Counted from the stretch's first letter, positions 8,454 to 17,350 are shown. The stretch is 64,000 nt of DNA from DAHUYF01 sp035553515 (GCA_035553515.1 DATNDG010000070.1:1-64000); one strand, 5' to 3'. The notes: generated by a model from the sequence alone, not told the origin. A program made the numbers and translations.

Positions 8454-9188
8454 ATGCAGATCCGCGGCAGCGTCGCGCTCGTCACCGGGGCCAACCGCGG
8501 CATCGGCCGCGCCTATGTCGAAGCGCTGCTCGCGCGGGGGGCGCGCAAGATCTATGTCGGCGCGCGGCGGCCGGATGGCATCGCCGATCTGGTAGCGGTG
8601 GACAAGGCGACGGTCCAGGCGATCGCGCTCGACATCACCGATGCGGCGGCGGTGGCGAGCGCCGCCAAGGCCTGCCGCGACGTGACGCTGCTCGTCAATA
8701 ATGCCGGCATCAACCGCGCGAGCGGCCTCGTCGCCGCCGCCGACATCTCCGCCGCACGTGCGGAGATGGAGACGAACTATTTCGGCACGCTCGCCATGTG
8801 TCGAACCTTCGCGCCGGTACTGAAAGTCAATGGCGGCGGCGCGATCATCAACATGCTGTCGATCCTGTCGCGGGTAAGCCTGCCGCTGATGGGCTCGCTC
8901 TGCGCGTCGAAGGCGGCGGGGTTGAGCCTCACGCTCGGCATTCGCGCCGAGCTGGCAGGGCAGGGGACGGCGGTGATCGCGGTGATGCCCGGCGCCGTCG
9001 ACACCGACATGAGCCGCGACTTCCCGCCGCCGAAGATGCCGCCGCGCGAAGTGGCCGAGGCGGCGCTCAGCGCGCTGGAGCAGGGCTTAGAGGAAGTCTA
9101 TCCCGGTGCCATGGCTGCCGGCATCGCGCAAGGCCTCGCCGCCGATCCGAAGGCGGTGGAAAAGCAGTTCGCGGCCTATCTGCCTTAG
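8454..9188 (+). CDS. SDR-family protein lacking the catalytic tyrosine
   Basis: Classical short-chain dehydrogenase/reductase fold, 244 residues: NAD(P) loop TGANRGIG (11-18), NNAG (82-85), active-site Ser136 in NMLSILS and Lys153 in ASKAAG. The Tyr of the Tyr-x-x-x-Lys motif is Leu149 (codon CTC; local residues GSLCASK), so the usual proton donor is missing. Either the protein uses another residue, has lost redox activity, or the base is wrong. AAGGAG lies upstream of the ATG. It ends 2 bases before nnr, so the two are probably co-transcribed. Substrate unknown. Confidence 0.9.
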   Translation: MQIRGSVALVTGANRGIGRAYVEALLARGARKIYVGARRPDGIADLVAVDKATVQAIALDITDAAAVASAAKACRDVTLLVNNAGINRASGLVAAADISAARAEMETNYFGTLAMCRTFAPVLKVNGGGAIINMLSILSRVSLPLMGSLCASKAAGLSLTLGIRAELAGQGTAVIAVMPGAVDTDMSRDFPPPKMPPREVAEAALSALEQGLEEVYPGAMAAGIAQGLAADPKAVEKQFAAYLP

Positions 9189-9190
9189 GG

Positions 9191-10660
9191 ATGGCCGGGT
9201 TGTACCCGCAGGCGCTGCTGACGCCGTCCGAGATGGCGGCGGCGGATCGCGCGGCGATCGCGGGAGGCGCAGCCGGCGCACAGCTCATGGAGACTGCCGG
9301 GCGCGCCGTCGCCGAGATCGTACTCGAGCGCTGGTCGCCGCGGCCGGTGACAGTGCTCTGCGGGCCCGGCAACAATGGCGGCGACGGCTTCGTCGCGGCG
9401 CGCCACCTGGCCGCTGCCGGCTGGCCGGTGCGGCTCGGGCTCCTCGGCGAGCCAGGCGCGCTCGGCGGCGATGCCGCGCACCACGCATCGCTCTGGCGCG
9501 GCTCCGTCGAGAAGCTCGACCCGGTGCTGCTCGACGGCGCCGGCATTGTCATCGACGCGATCTTCGGCGCCGGGCTCTCGCGCGATGTCGACGGGGCGGC
9601 GCGCGCGGCGATCGAAGCAATGGCCAGCGCCGGATTGCCGATCATCGCAATCGACGTGCCGAGCGGGCTCGATGGCGCCACCGGCACCGTGCGTGGCGCC
9701 GCCGCGCCGGCGACCGTGACGGTGACTTTCTTCCGCAAGAAGCCGGGACATCTGCTGTTGCCCGGACGCGCGCTCTGCGGTGAGCTGGTGCTGGTCGATA
9801 TCGGCATCCCGGCGCAGGTGCTGGCGGCGATCGCGCCCAAGACACATGAGAACGGTCCTGCGCTGTGGCTCGAGGCCTTTCCCTGGCCGCGGCTCGACGG
9901 CCACAAATATGCGCGCGGACATGCGCTGATTGCCGGCGGCGCAGTGATGACCGGAGCGGCGCGGCTCGCCGCGCGCGCAGCGCAGCGCATCGGCGCAGGG
10001 CTCGTCACGCTGGCCGCGCCGAGTGCCGCCTGGGCGGTCTATGCAGCGGCACTCGCCAGTGTCATCGTGCGGCCGGTCGCCGATGGCGCGGCTTTCGCCG
10101 AGCTGCTGGCCGATGAGCGGCGGAACGCCATCCTGCTCGGGCCGGGGGCTGGCGTCGAGGCGACGACGCGGACGGCGGTGCTCGCCGCGCTGGCAACGCG
10201 TCGCGCAGTGGTGCTCGATGCCGACGCGATCACCGTCTTTGCCGATGATCCGGCGACGCTCTTCGCGGCCATCGCCGGCCCCACGGTGCTGACGCCGCAT
10301 GAAGGCGAATTCCGCCGCCTCTTCGCCGCGCCAGGCGACAAGCTTGCGCGGGCCCGCGCGGCGGCCGGCCAGAGCGGTGCAGTGGTGCTGCTCAAAGGCG
10401 CCGATACGGTGATTGCCGCCCCCGACGGGCGCGTGGTCATCAACGCTAACGCGCCGCCCGATCTTGCCACCGCCGGCAGCGGCGATGTGCTGAGCGGGCT
10501 GGTCACCGGTCTTCTCGCCCAGGGGCTCGATGCGTTCCGCGCCGCTTCGGCAGCTTGCTGGCTGCATGGCGATGCCGCCGAGCGCTTCGGACCCGGGCTC
10601 ATCGCGGAAGACATCGTCGAAACTCTGCCGGCTTCGCTGCGTGCGCTCAAAAGTCGGTGA
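9191..10660 (+). CDS. nnr: bifunctional NAD(P)HX epimerase / ADP-dependent NAD(P)HX dehydratase
   Basis: Metabolite-repair enzyme that restores damaged hydrated NAD(P)H. Residues 1-about 215 form the YjeF-N epimerase domain with GPGNNGGDGF (58-67) and DVPSGLDG. Residues about 225-485 form the ribokinase-like dehydratase domain, with HKYARGHALIAGG, LTPHEGEF and the ATP/ADP-site NAPPDLATAGSGDVLSG. The total of 489 residues is normal for the fused form. The start at ATG 9191 lies 2 bases after the SDR stop, with AGGG directly before it. In many alphaproteobacteria this gene neighbours glnB; here they are separated by several kilobases. Confidence 0.95.
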   Translation: MAGLYPQALLTPSEMAAADRAAIAGGAAGAQLMETAGRAVAEIVLERWSPRPVTVLCGPGNNGGDGFVAARHLAAAGWPVRLGLLGEPGALGGDAAHHASLWRGSVEKLDPVLLDGAGIVIDAIFGAGLSRDVDGAARAAIEAMASAGLPIIAIDVPSGLDGATGTVRGAAAPATVTVTFFRKKPGHLLLPGRALCGELVLVDIGIPAQVLAAIAPKTHENGPALWLEAFPWPRLDGHKYARGHALIAGGAVMTGAARLAARAAQRIGAGLVTLAAPSAAWAVYAAALASVIVRPVADGAAFAELLADERRNAILLGPGAGVEATTRTAVLAALATRRAVVLDADAITVFADDPATLFAAIAGPTVLTPHEGEFRRLFAAPGDKLARARAAAGQSGAVVLLKGADTVIAAPDGRVVINANAPPDLATAGSGDVLSGLVTGLLAQGLDAFRAASAACWLHGDAAERFGPGLIAEDIVETLPASLRALKSR

Positions 10661-10735
10661 ACGCGAGCGGCGAAGCGGCCCGCGCAACTGCGCGCGGGCT
10701 TGCCAGAGAGCGGTGCGCGCGGTATCGCATTGCCC

Positions 10736-12172
10736 ATGAGCGAACGCACCAGCTTTCTTGATACTGTCGTCGACCGCACGCTTGGGAATCTACGCTCGCT
10801 GCGCACCGCCTGGCGCGACATCGCCCAGCAAGCGCGCGGCGTGCTCAGCGGCGCGCCGCGACCAGAGCTGTCGCGGGACGACGCCGAGCGGCTGCGCGCC
10901 CAGTTGAGCGATTGCCTGGAGGCGCGCGGCGGCGCCGTCTCGGGCCGTGCCCGCGCTGCCGATCTCGGACGGACGTATCTGGCGCTCAACGGCACGGGGC
11001 GCGAGCGCTTCCTGACGCTGCTGGCGGAGGAGTTCGATATCGATCACCTCGCGGTCGCGGCACTCGGCGAGCGGTTGGTGCGCGCGGCGGATGACGGCGA
11101 GCGGCGCAAGATCGAACGCGAGTTGCGCGCCGCGCTGGAGCCGCCGCGCATCAAGCTGCTCACTCAGTTCAATGCACTGCCCGAAGGGGTCAAGTTCCTG
11201 GTCGATATGCGCGCGGAGCTAATTCGCCTCGGCGCACGCGATCCCGTGTTGGCGGCGCTCGAGCGCGACCTCAAGATGCTGCTGGCGAGCTGGTTCGATG
11301 TGGGCTTCCTCGAGCTCACACGGATCACCTGGGACGCGCCGGCGGCGCTCCTCGAAAAGCTCATCGTATACGAAGCGGTGCACGAGATCCGGAGTTGGAG
11401 CGACCTCAAGAACCGGCTGGAAGCCGACCGCCGATGCTTCGCCTATTTCCATCCGCGCATGCCGGAAGAGCCGCTGATCTTCGTCGAGGTGGCGCTGGTG
11501 CAGGGCATGGCGGCGAACGTCCAAGCACTGCTCGACGAAACTGCGCCGGTGGGCGACCCCGCCGCCGCGGATACCGCGATCTTCTATTCGATCTCCAACT
11601 GTCAGCGCGGGCTCGCTGGCATCAGCCTCGGTGATTTCCTGATCAAGCGCGTCGTCGACAGCCTCGCGGCGGAGCTGCCGCACCTGAAGACCTACGCGAC
11701 GCTGTCGCCCATTCCGGGCTTTTGCGCCTGGCTCGACGAGCGCATCCGGCAAGAGGGCGAGACGCTGCTCAGCGCGACCGAGCGCAAATCGATGCAGCAG
11801 GTTCTGCCGCCCGAGCTTGCCGCGCTTGGCATCGGCGACCTGCTGTCGCGCCCGCGCTGGCATGCCGAGGAGCCGATGGCGCAAGCCCTCAAGGCGCCGC
11901 TGCTCCGGCTCGCCTCACGCTATCTGCTGACCGAGAAGACACCCCGCGGGCGGGCACTCGATCCGGTGGCGCATTTCCATTTGACCAATGGCGCGCGCAT
12001 GGAGCGGCTCAACTGGCTGGCCGATCTCTCTGCCAAAGGGATGCAGCAATCGGCCGGCATCATGATCAACTACCTTTACCGGCTGGCCGATATCGAGGCC
12101 AACCACGAGGCCTATACGGGAGAGGGGCAGGTGGCGGCCTCGCAGGGGCTGCAGCGACTCGCCAAAGGGTGA
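10736..12172 (+). CDS. malonyl-CoA decarboxylase
   Basis: Decarboxylates malonyl-CoA to acetyl-CoA (EC 4.1.1.9). The protein is 478 residues with the two parts of the family: an N-terminal helical domain and a C-terminal GNAT-like acyl-CoA domain. Conserved segments include FVEVALVQGM, FYSISNCQRGL (active-site Ser region), LATLSPIPGF-like (ATLSPIPGF) and DPVAHFHLTNGA, whose His is the expected catalytic residue. Bacterial homologues often sit with malonyl-CoA ligase and a malonate transporter (matABC), but neither is present here. The frame could be read 36 bases further upstream; ATG 10736 is chosen for family fit. It follows nnr after 75 bases. Confidence 0.9.
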   Translation: MSERTSFLDTVVDRTLGNLRSLRTAWRDIAQQARGVLSGAPRPELSRDDAERLRAQLSDCLEARGGAVSGRARAADLGRTYLALNGTGRERFLTLLAEEFDIDHLAVAALGERLVRAADDGERRKIERELRAALEPPRIKLLTQFNALPEGVKFLVDMRAELIRLGARDPVLAALERDLKMLLASWFDVGFLELTRITWDAPAALLEKLIVYEAVHEIRSWSDLKNRLEADRRCFAYFHPRMPEEPLIFVEVALVQGMAANVQALLDETAPVGDPAAADTAIFYSISNCQRGLAGISLGDFLIKRVVDSLAAELPHLKTYATLSPIPGFCAWLDERIRQEGETLLSATERKSMQQVLPPELAALGIGDLLSRPRWHAEEPMAQALKAPLLRLASRYLLTEKTPRGRALDPVAHFHLTNGARMERLNWLADLSAKGMQQSAGIMINYLYRLADIEANHEAYTGEGQVAASQGLQRLAKG

Positions 12173-12204
12173 TTTTCCCTGTGGCATCTGCGATTCGTCG
12201 GAAA

Positions 12205-12217
12205 TTCCTGCCAGGAA
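12205..12217. promoter_or_regulatory. short perfect palindrome, possible operator
   Basis: TTCCTG-C-CAGGAA lies in an AT-richer stretch between malonyl-CoA decarboxylase and the small gene at 12320. It could be a dimeric regulator site or part of an RNA 3' end; only this one copy was noticed. Confidence 0.25.
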
Positions 12218-12223
12218 AAGATA

Positions 12224-12250
12224 AAATGCCCTGCGAAAGGCCTTTTTTTT
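12224..12250 (+). terminator. probable weak intrinsic terminator after malonyl-CoA decarboxylase
   Basis: AAA-x-GCC, an 8-base loop and GGC-x-TTT form a short hairpin leading into a run of eight T. The stem is weak, but the T run is the longest in this part of the window and lies 50-80 bases after the stop codon. Confidence 0.4.
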
Positions 12251-12319
12251 GTTCTTGATTAACTTTTGGGGGTTAGCGTCATCATCGTTGCAACTCAGTT
12301 TCGCCGCAGGGCAGCAGCG

Positions 12320-12577
12320 ATGTCGATCTTCAACATCTGGGTCAAGACCGAAGCGACCCCGGCCACCGTCGAACCCGGCAACCGGTTCTGCCGGCGCCGC
12401 CGCGACCACGTGACCGAAACCGCCACCGTCCTTGAGCTTCGCCCCGACCCCTTCGGCATCCCGCACGTCCATTTCACCCTTGCCTTCGAGCAGCCCTCGC
12501 AGGGGTCGGTCTATGAGGGCCTGAGGGTGCTGGCGTTGCGCACCTTCGTCGACGCCTATCCCGAGCGCGTCGCCTAG
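12320..12577 (+). CDS. small hypothetical protein, 85 aa
   Basis: ATG at 12320; GCAGG some 10 bases upstream is a weak ribosome site. The N-terminal part includes a basic patch Cys-Arg-Arg-Arg-Arg near residues 24-28, followed by a likely beta strand pair (TATVLELRPD, HVHFTLAFEQ) and a C-terminal helix (LRVLALRTFVDAYP). No membrane segment or known motif. The codon use, with high GC at third positions, resembles its neighbours, so it is probably a real gene. It stands alone between a terminator-like T run and the AceE-like gene. Function unknown. Confidence 0.6.
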   Translation: MSIFNIWVKTEATPATVEPGNRFCRRRRDHVTETATVLELRPDPFGIPHVHFTLAFEQPSQGSVYEGLRVLALRTFVDAYPERVA

Positions 12578-12660
12578 CTTGCTTGGCGTGGTGGGGTTCT
12601 CTGCCGCCGGGTTACTCTTTATACTGCCGGTCCTAGCCTTGGCCCCTTCAGGAGCCCGCT

Positions 12661-15039
12661 ATGGCCGCGCCCGCGTCGCCGGCAGCCGTCCCGTCTAAGG
12701 TTTCATCCGCGCCGCTCGCTAAGGCCGACCGGCTAGGTTTGCTCCAGGCGCTTGAGCGTAAGGTGCTGTGGCTCTCCTCCTGGATGATCCACAACGCCAA
12801 CCATCTGCGCCCGAGCCGCGACGGCCTCAAGGTCGGCGGTCATCAGGCGTCGAGCGCTTCCTGCGTCACCCTGCTGACCGCCCTCTACCTGGACGTTCTC
12901 CGGTCGGTCGATCGCGTAGCGGTGAAGCCGCATGCGAGCCCTGTCTATCACGCGCTCGCCTATCTACTGGGCCGGCAATCGCAGGAGAAGCTGCAGAGCT
13001 TCCGCGCTCTTGGCGGCGCCCAGTCCTACCCGTCACGGACCAAGGATGGCGACGATGTCGATTTCTCGACCGGCTCGGTCGGGCTCGGCGTCGCCATGAC
13101 CAGCTTCGCGGCCCTGGTGCAGGATTATGCGCGGCTGAAGGGAATGCAGCCCGAGGAGCGGCCGGGCGGGCGGATGGTGGCGGTGGTCGGCGATGCCGAA
13201 CTCGACGAGGGCAATGTCTTCGAAGCGATGCTCGAAGGCTGGAAGCACGACGTGCGAAATCTCTGGTGGGTCATCGACTATAATCGCCAGAGCCTCGACG
13301 CGGTGGTGAGCGACCGTCTCTTCAACCGCATCGATTCGCTGTTCAGCGCCATGGGCTGGAGCGTCGTTACGCTGAAATACGGCAAGAAGCTCGAGGCCGC
13401 CTTCGCCGGCGCGGATGGCGCGGCGCTGCGCGACTGGATCGATGCCTGCCCCAACTCGCTCTACTCGGCGCTCGTCTTCAAGGGGGGCGAGGGCTGGCGC
13501 AAGCACCTCGAAGGCGATTTGGGTCATCTCCCCGGCATCCGCGGCTTTCTTGGCGCGCATGACGATCAGAGCCTGCATGCGGTGATGACGAACCTGGCCG
13601 GGCACGACATGGAGACCGTGCTCGAAGCGTTTCACGCCGTCGACGACGATCTCCCGACGTGCTTCATCGCCTACACGATCAAGGGCTTCGGCCTGCCGTT
13701 CGCTGGCCACAAGGACAACCATGCCGGCCTTATGAACGAGGCGCAGATGGCCGGATTCCAGCGCGCGATGGGCGTGCCCGAAGGACAGGAATGGGCGCGC
13801 TTCGCCGGGCTAGACCTGCCGGAGGAGCTGCTCGAAGCATTCCTCGCCGCCGTGCCCTTCGCCGCGAGCCGCGAGCGGCGCCTCGTCGCGCCGGTGGTGC
13901 CAGTGCCGGACACGCTGCCGCTGCCGCAGGGGGCGCGGATGTCGACGCAGGAAGGCTTCGGCCGCATCCTCAACGATCTCGCGGGCGGCGACAGCGAGTT
14001 GGCGCGACACATCGTCACCTGCTCGCCCGACGTCACCGTCTCGACCAATCTCGGCGGCTGGGTCAACCGGCGCGGCGTCTTCGACCGGCGTGAGCGCGCC
14101 GATGTCTTCCGCGACGAGAAGGTGATCTCGGCGCAGCGTTGGCAGATGTCGCCGCAAGGACAGCATGTCGAGCTCGGCATCGCCGAGCACAATCTCTTCC
14201 TGCTCCTCGCCGCGCTCGGCCTCTCGGCGCCGCTCTTCGGGGCGCGGCTGCTGCCGGTCGGCACACTCTATGATCCGTTCATCAATCGCGGCCTGGACGC
14301 CCTCAATTACGCCTGTTATCAGGATGCGCGCTTCATGGTGGTGGCGACCCCTTCGGGTATCACGCTGGCCCCGGAAGGCGGTGCGCACCAGTCGATAGGC
14401 ACGCCCCTGGTGGGCTTGGCGCTGCCTGGCCTCGCCTGCTTCGAGCCCGCCTTCGTCGACGAACTCGCTGTGCTGCTGCGCTGGGGCTTCGGCCACCTGC
14501 AGGCCGAGGCAGGCGGCTCGGTCTATCTGCGGCTCTCGACGCGACCGCTGGAGCAGCCGCAGCGCGAGATCGCGCCGGTTGCCGACGAGATCGTCGCGGG
14601 CGGTTACTGGTTGAAACCGCCGGCGCCCGGTGCGGAGCTCGCGATCTGCTACGCCGGAGCGGTTGCCCCCGAGGCGCTCGCCGCGCATGCGGCGCTGCTC
14701 GAGGACATCCCGGGAGCCGGGCTCCTCGCGATCACCTCCGCCGACCGCCTTCATGCCGACTGGCTCACCGGCCTGCGCGAGGGCGGGGGGAGCCACGTCG
14801 TGCGCCTGCTGGCGCCGCTCGCGCCGGACGCTGCCCTCGTCACCGTCATCGACGGGCATCCTGCGACACTGTCCTGGCTTGGCGGCGTGGCGCGCCATCG
14901 CATCCATCCCCTGGGCGTCGAGACCTTTGGCCAGTCGGGCGATATCCCGGACCTCTACCGCGTCTACGGCCTCGACGCCGACGCGATCCTCGATGCCGCT
15001 GCGCGCGCCTGCCTGGAGCGCAGCGGGGGCCGGGCCTAG
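12661..15039 (+). CDS. AceE/transketolase-like thiamine-diphosphate enzyme (orphan E1)
   Basis: A 792-residue protein with the three-domain layout of homodimeric 2-oxo-acid dehydrogenase E1 (AceE type) and transketolase. The thiamine-diphosphate region runs from GDAELDEGN (about 177-185) to VIDYNRQSLD (about 204-213); the canonical GDG is GDA here. The C-terminal half has QHVELGIAEHNLF, holding the Glu that activates thiamine, and a pyrimidine-binding region (FGARLLPVGTLYDPF, EGGAHQS). It is about 95 residues shorter than E. coli AceE. No E2 acyltransferase or lipoamide dehydrogenase gene is near. Substrate is undetermined: a 2-oxo acid or a ketose are possible. AGGAG precedes the ATG. Confidence 0.8.
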   Translation: MAAPASPAAVPSKVSSAPLAKADRLGLLQALERKVLWLSSWMIHNANHLRPSRDGLKVGGHQASSASCVTLLTALYLDVLRSVDRVAVKPHASPVYHALAYLLGRQSQEKLQSFRALGGAQSYPSRTKDGDDVDFSTGSVGLGVAMTSFAALVQDYARLKGMQPEERPGGRMVAVVGDAELDEGNVFEAMLEGWKHDVRNLWWVIDYNRQSLDAVVSDRLFNRIDSLFSAMGWSVVTLKYGKKLEAAFAGADGAALRDWIDACPNSLYSALVFKGGEGWRKHLEGDLGHLPGIRGFLGAHDDQSLHAVMTNLAGHDMETVLEAFHAVDDDLPTCFIAYTIKGFGLPFAGHKDNHAGLMNEAQMAGFQRAMGVPEGQEWARFAGLDLPEELLEAFLAAVPFAASRERRLVAPVVPVPDTLPLPQGARMSTQEGFGRILNDLAGGDSELARHIVTCSPDVTVSTNLGGWVNRRGVFDRRERADVFRDEKVISAQRWQMSPQGQHVELGIAEHNLFLLLAALGLSAPLFGARLLPVGTLYDPFINRGLDALNYACYQDARFMVVATPSGITLAPEGGAHQSIGTPLVGLALPGLACFEPAFVDELAVLLRWGFGHLQAEAGGSVYLRLSTRPLEQPQREIAPVADEIVAGGYWLKPPAPGAELAICYAGAVAPEALAAHAALLEDIPGAGLLAITSADRLHADWLTGLREGGGSHVVRLLAPLAPDAALVTVIDGHPATLSWLGGVARHRIHPLGVETFGQSGDIPDLYRVYGLDADAILDAAARACLERSGGRA

Positions 15040-15093
15040 CGACCCGGAGCGGCCCTCTGCGTGGGTCGAGCGGCTATTCCATTCCCCGCGCGC

Positions 15094-15102
15094 TGTGCTA
15101 TG
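15094..15102 (+). promoter_or_regulatory. extended -10 element before tRNA-Leu
   Basis: TGTGCTATG, read as TG-C-TATGAA, ends 18 bases before the tRNA. The same nine bases lie at the same distance before tRNA-Val. No convincing -35 is seen, as expected for an extended -10 promoter. Confidence 0.5.
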
Positions 15103-15120
15103 AACCCCGCTCCGCGGCGG

Positions 15121-15205
15121 GCGGGCGTGGCGGAACTGGCAGACGCAGTCGGTTTAGGTCCGACCGCCGAAAGGCTTGGGGGTTCAAATCCCTCCGCCCG
15201 CACCA
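15121..15205 (+). tRNA. tRNA-Leu (TAG)
   Basis: Class II tRNA with a long variable arm, acceptor GCGGGCG/CGCCCGC, anticodon loop TTTAGGT (anticodon TAG, reading CUN leucine codons), T-arm GGTTCAAATCC and encoded CCA. It lies 30 bases before tig. Confidence 0.97.
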
Positions 15206-15235
15206 GCCCAGGCGTTTCAACAGGCTTCGAGCATC

Positions 15236-16594
15236 ATGCAGATCACCGAAACCAGCACCGACGGCCTGAAGCACGAATTCAAGGTCACCGTCGACGCCGA
15301 CGATATCAAGCAGCGGGTAGAAGGGCGGCTGCGCGAGATCGGACAGCAGGTGAAACTGCCGGGCTTCCGTCCGGGCAAGGTGCCGCTCAACGTGCTGCGC
15401 CAGCGCTATGGCACCTCGGTCATGGGCGAGGTACTGGAGCGCGCGGTGAGCGATACCTCGAACGCAGCGATGCAGGAGCACAAGCTGCGTCCCGCACTGC
15501 AGCCCAAGGTCGAGATCGTCTCATTCAACGAGGGCAAGGATCTCGAATACAAGCTCGCGGTCGAAGTGCTGCCCGAATTCGCGCCGATGAACTTCGCCGA
15601 GCTCAAGCTGGAGCGGCTGCGGCCCGAGGTGCCGGATGCCGACATCGACAAGGCGCTGGAGCGCATCGCCCAGCAGCAGCGCAAGAACGAGCCGGTCGAT
15701 CGCGAAGCCGCCAAGGGCGATATTGTCGTCATCGATTTCGTCGGCTCGATCGACGGCAACGAATTTCCCGGCGGGAGCGCCAAGGGGCACCGCCTGGAGC
15801 TCGGCTCGGGCCAGTTCATCCCCGGCTTCGAGGAGCAGCTCATCGGCGCCAAGGCGGGCGAGCATCGCGCCGTTAAAGTGACCTTCCCGGCCGATTACGG
15901 CGCTGCCGACCTCGCCGGCAAGGAGGCGTCCTTTGCCGTGGACGTCAACGAAGTGCGCGAGATGAAGCCGCAGCCGATCGACGAATCGCTCGCGGAGGCG
16001 GTCGGCATGGAGAATCTTCAGGCGCTGCGCGACGCCGTGCGCCAGCAGATGGAACGCGATTACGGCAGCCTCGCGCATCAGCGGCTGAAGCGACGGCTCC
16101 TTGACCGCCTGGCCGAGCGTCACCATTTCCCCGTACCGCAAGGCATGGTCGATCTCGAGCTCGATGTCATCTGGAAGCAGTTCGAGGCGGAGCGCGAGCG
16201 CGCCAAGCAGCAGGGCGTCGCCCAGCCGGACGAGGGCAAGAGCGACGGTGAGATCAAGGCGGAGTACCGCGCCATCGCCGAGCGGCGGGTGCGGTTGGGA
16301 CTGCTCCTTTCCGAGGTGGGGCGCAGCAACAATATTCAGGTGGCCCAGGAGGAACTCAATCGCGCCCTCATGGAGGAGGCGCGGCGCTATCCCGGCCAGG
16401 AGCGCCAGGTCATTGAATACTATCGCAACCAACCGGGGGCGCTCGACAATCTGCGCGCCCCCATTTTCGAGAACAAGGTGATCGACTACATCCTCGAAAT
16501 TGCGGAAGTCAGCGACCGGCCGATCAGCATCGCCGACCTGATGCAGGATGACGAGGACGAGGAGAAGGTGGAGGGCGCGGCGGCTGAGGCCTAG
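15236..16594 (+). CDS. tig: trigger factor
   Basis: Ribosome-bound chaperone and peptidyl-prolyl isomerase that meets nascent chains at the exit tunnel. The 452 residues follow the family layout: the ribosome-binding domain has GFRPGKVP (43-50), the FKBP-like isomerase domain lies around residues 160-240 (KGDIVVIDFVGSIDG), and a helical substrate-binding C-terminal region ends in an acidic tail (DDEDEEK). The start at ATG 15236 keeps the standard MQITET N-terminus; the longer frame would run into the tRNA. Linkage to clpP-clpX-lon is classical. Confidence 0.97.
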   Translation: MQITETSTDGLKHEFKVTVDADDIKQRVEGRLREIGQQVKLPGFRPGKVPLNVLRQRYGTSVMGEVLERAVSDTSNAAMQEHKLRPALQPKVEIVSFNEGKDLEYKLAVEVLPEFAPMNFAELKLERLRPEVPDADIDKALERIAQQQRKNEPVDREAAKGDIVVIDFVGSIDGNEFPGGSAKGHRLELGSGQFIPGFEEQLIGAKAGEHRAVKVTFPADYGAADLAGKEASFAVDVNEVREMKPQPIDESLAEAVGMENLQALRDAVRQQMERDYGSLAHQRLKRRLLDRLAERHHFPVPQGMVDLELDVIWKQFEAERERAKQQGVAQPDEGKSDGEIKAEYRAIAERRVRLGLLLSEVGRSNNIQVAQEELNRALMEEARRYPGQERQVIEYYRNQPGALDNLRAPIFENKVIDYILEIAEVSDRPISIADLMQDDEDEEKVEGAAAEA

Positions 16595-16677
16595 CGCCGT
16601 AGGACCGACTGAACCGGCCGGCGACCCGCACGGTGCAAAGCAGCGCGGGCCGACAGCAGATCCAAGGGTGAAAAGCG

Positions 16678-17322
16678 ATGGAGCGGAGTCCGAGCGAAAT
16701 CTACATGAACACGCTGGTGCCGATGGTGGTCGAGCAGACCAATCGCGGCGAGCGCGCCTATGACATCTATTCGCGGCTGCTGAAGGAACGGATCATTTTC
16801 CTCGTCGGGCCCGTCCATGATGCGGTCTCGAGCCTGATCTGCGCCCAGCTGCTGTTCCTCGAATCGGAGAATCCAAACAAGGACATCGCCTTTTACATCA
16901 ATTCTCCAGGTGGGGTGGTGACGTCCGGCCTGGCGATCTACGACACGATGCAGTACATCCGCCCGCCGGTTGCCACCGTCTGCGTGGGTATGGCCGCCTC
17001 GATGGGCTCGCTGCTGCTCGCCGCTGGGGCGAAAGCCAAGCGGGTGTCGCTGCCCAATTCGAGCATCATGGTCCATCAGCCCTCCGGCGGCTTCCAGGGT
17101 CAGGCCTCGGACATCGAGATCCATGCCCGGGAAATCCTGCGGACGCGGGCGAGGCTCAACGAGATTTATATGAAGCATACCGGGCAGACCCTCGACGCGG
17201 TCTCCACCGCGCTTGAGCGCGACCGGTTCATGTCGCCCGAGGAAGCCAAGCAGTTCGGCCTCATCGACGAGGTTATGGTGAGCCGTCCAGCCCGGGAGGA
17301 TGAGAACAAGACGCGGACATGA
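16678..17322 (+). CDS. clpP: ATP-dependent Clp protease proteolytic subunit
   Basis: Serine protease that forms the 14-subunit chamber fed by ClpX or ClpA. It has 214 residues with catalytic Ser108 (GMAASMGS), His133 (MVHQPSGG) and Asp182 (ERDRFMSP). The LIVGPV-like strand (FLVGPV, 41-46) and YINSPGG (73-79) are typical. AAGGGTGAAAAGCG precedes the ATG. The gap to tig is 83 bases; a hairpin at 17331-17350 follows the stop codon. The genome may hold further clpP copies, as many alphaproteobacteria do. Confidence 0.98.
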   Translation: MERSPSEIYMNTLVPMVVEQTNRGERAYDIYSRLLKERIIFLVGPVHDAVSSLICAQLLFLESENPNKDIAFYINSPGGVVTSGLAIYDTMQYIRPPVATVCVGMAASMGSLLLAAGAKAKRVSLPNSSIMVHQPSGGFQGQASDIEIHAREILRTRARLNEIYMKHTGQTLDAVSTALERDRFMSPEEAKQFGLIDEVMVSRPAREDENKTRT

Positions 17323-17330
17323 CCCCGTGG

Positions 17331-17350
17331 GCGTGGCCTTCCTGCCACGC
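17331..17350 (+). terminator. hairpin after clpP
   Basis: Perfect 7-bp stem GCGTGGC-CTTCCT-GCCACGC, 8 bases after the clpP stop. It is followed by TGTTGTTGTTG and not a clean T run, so it may be a weak terminator or an RNA 3'-end stabiliser. Confidence 0.4.
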
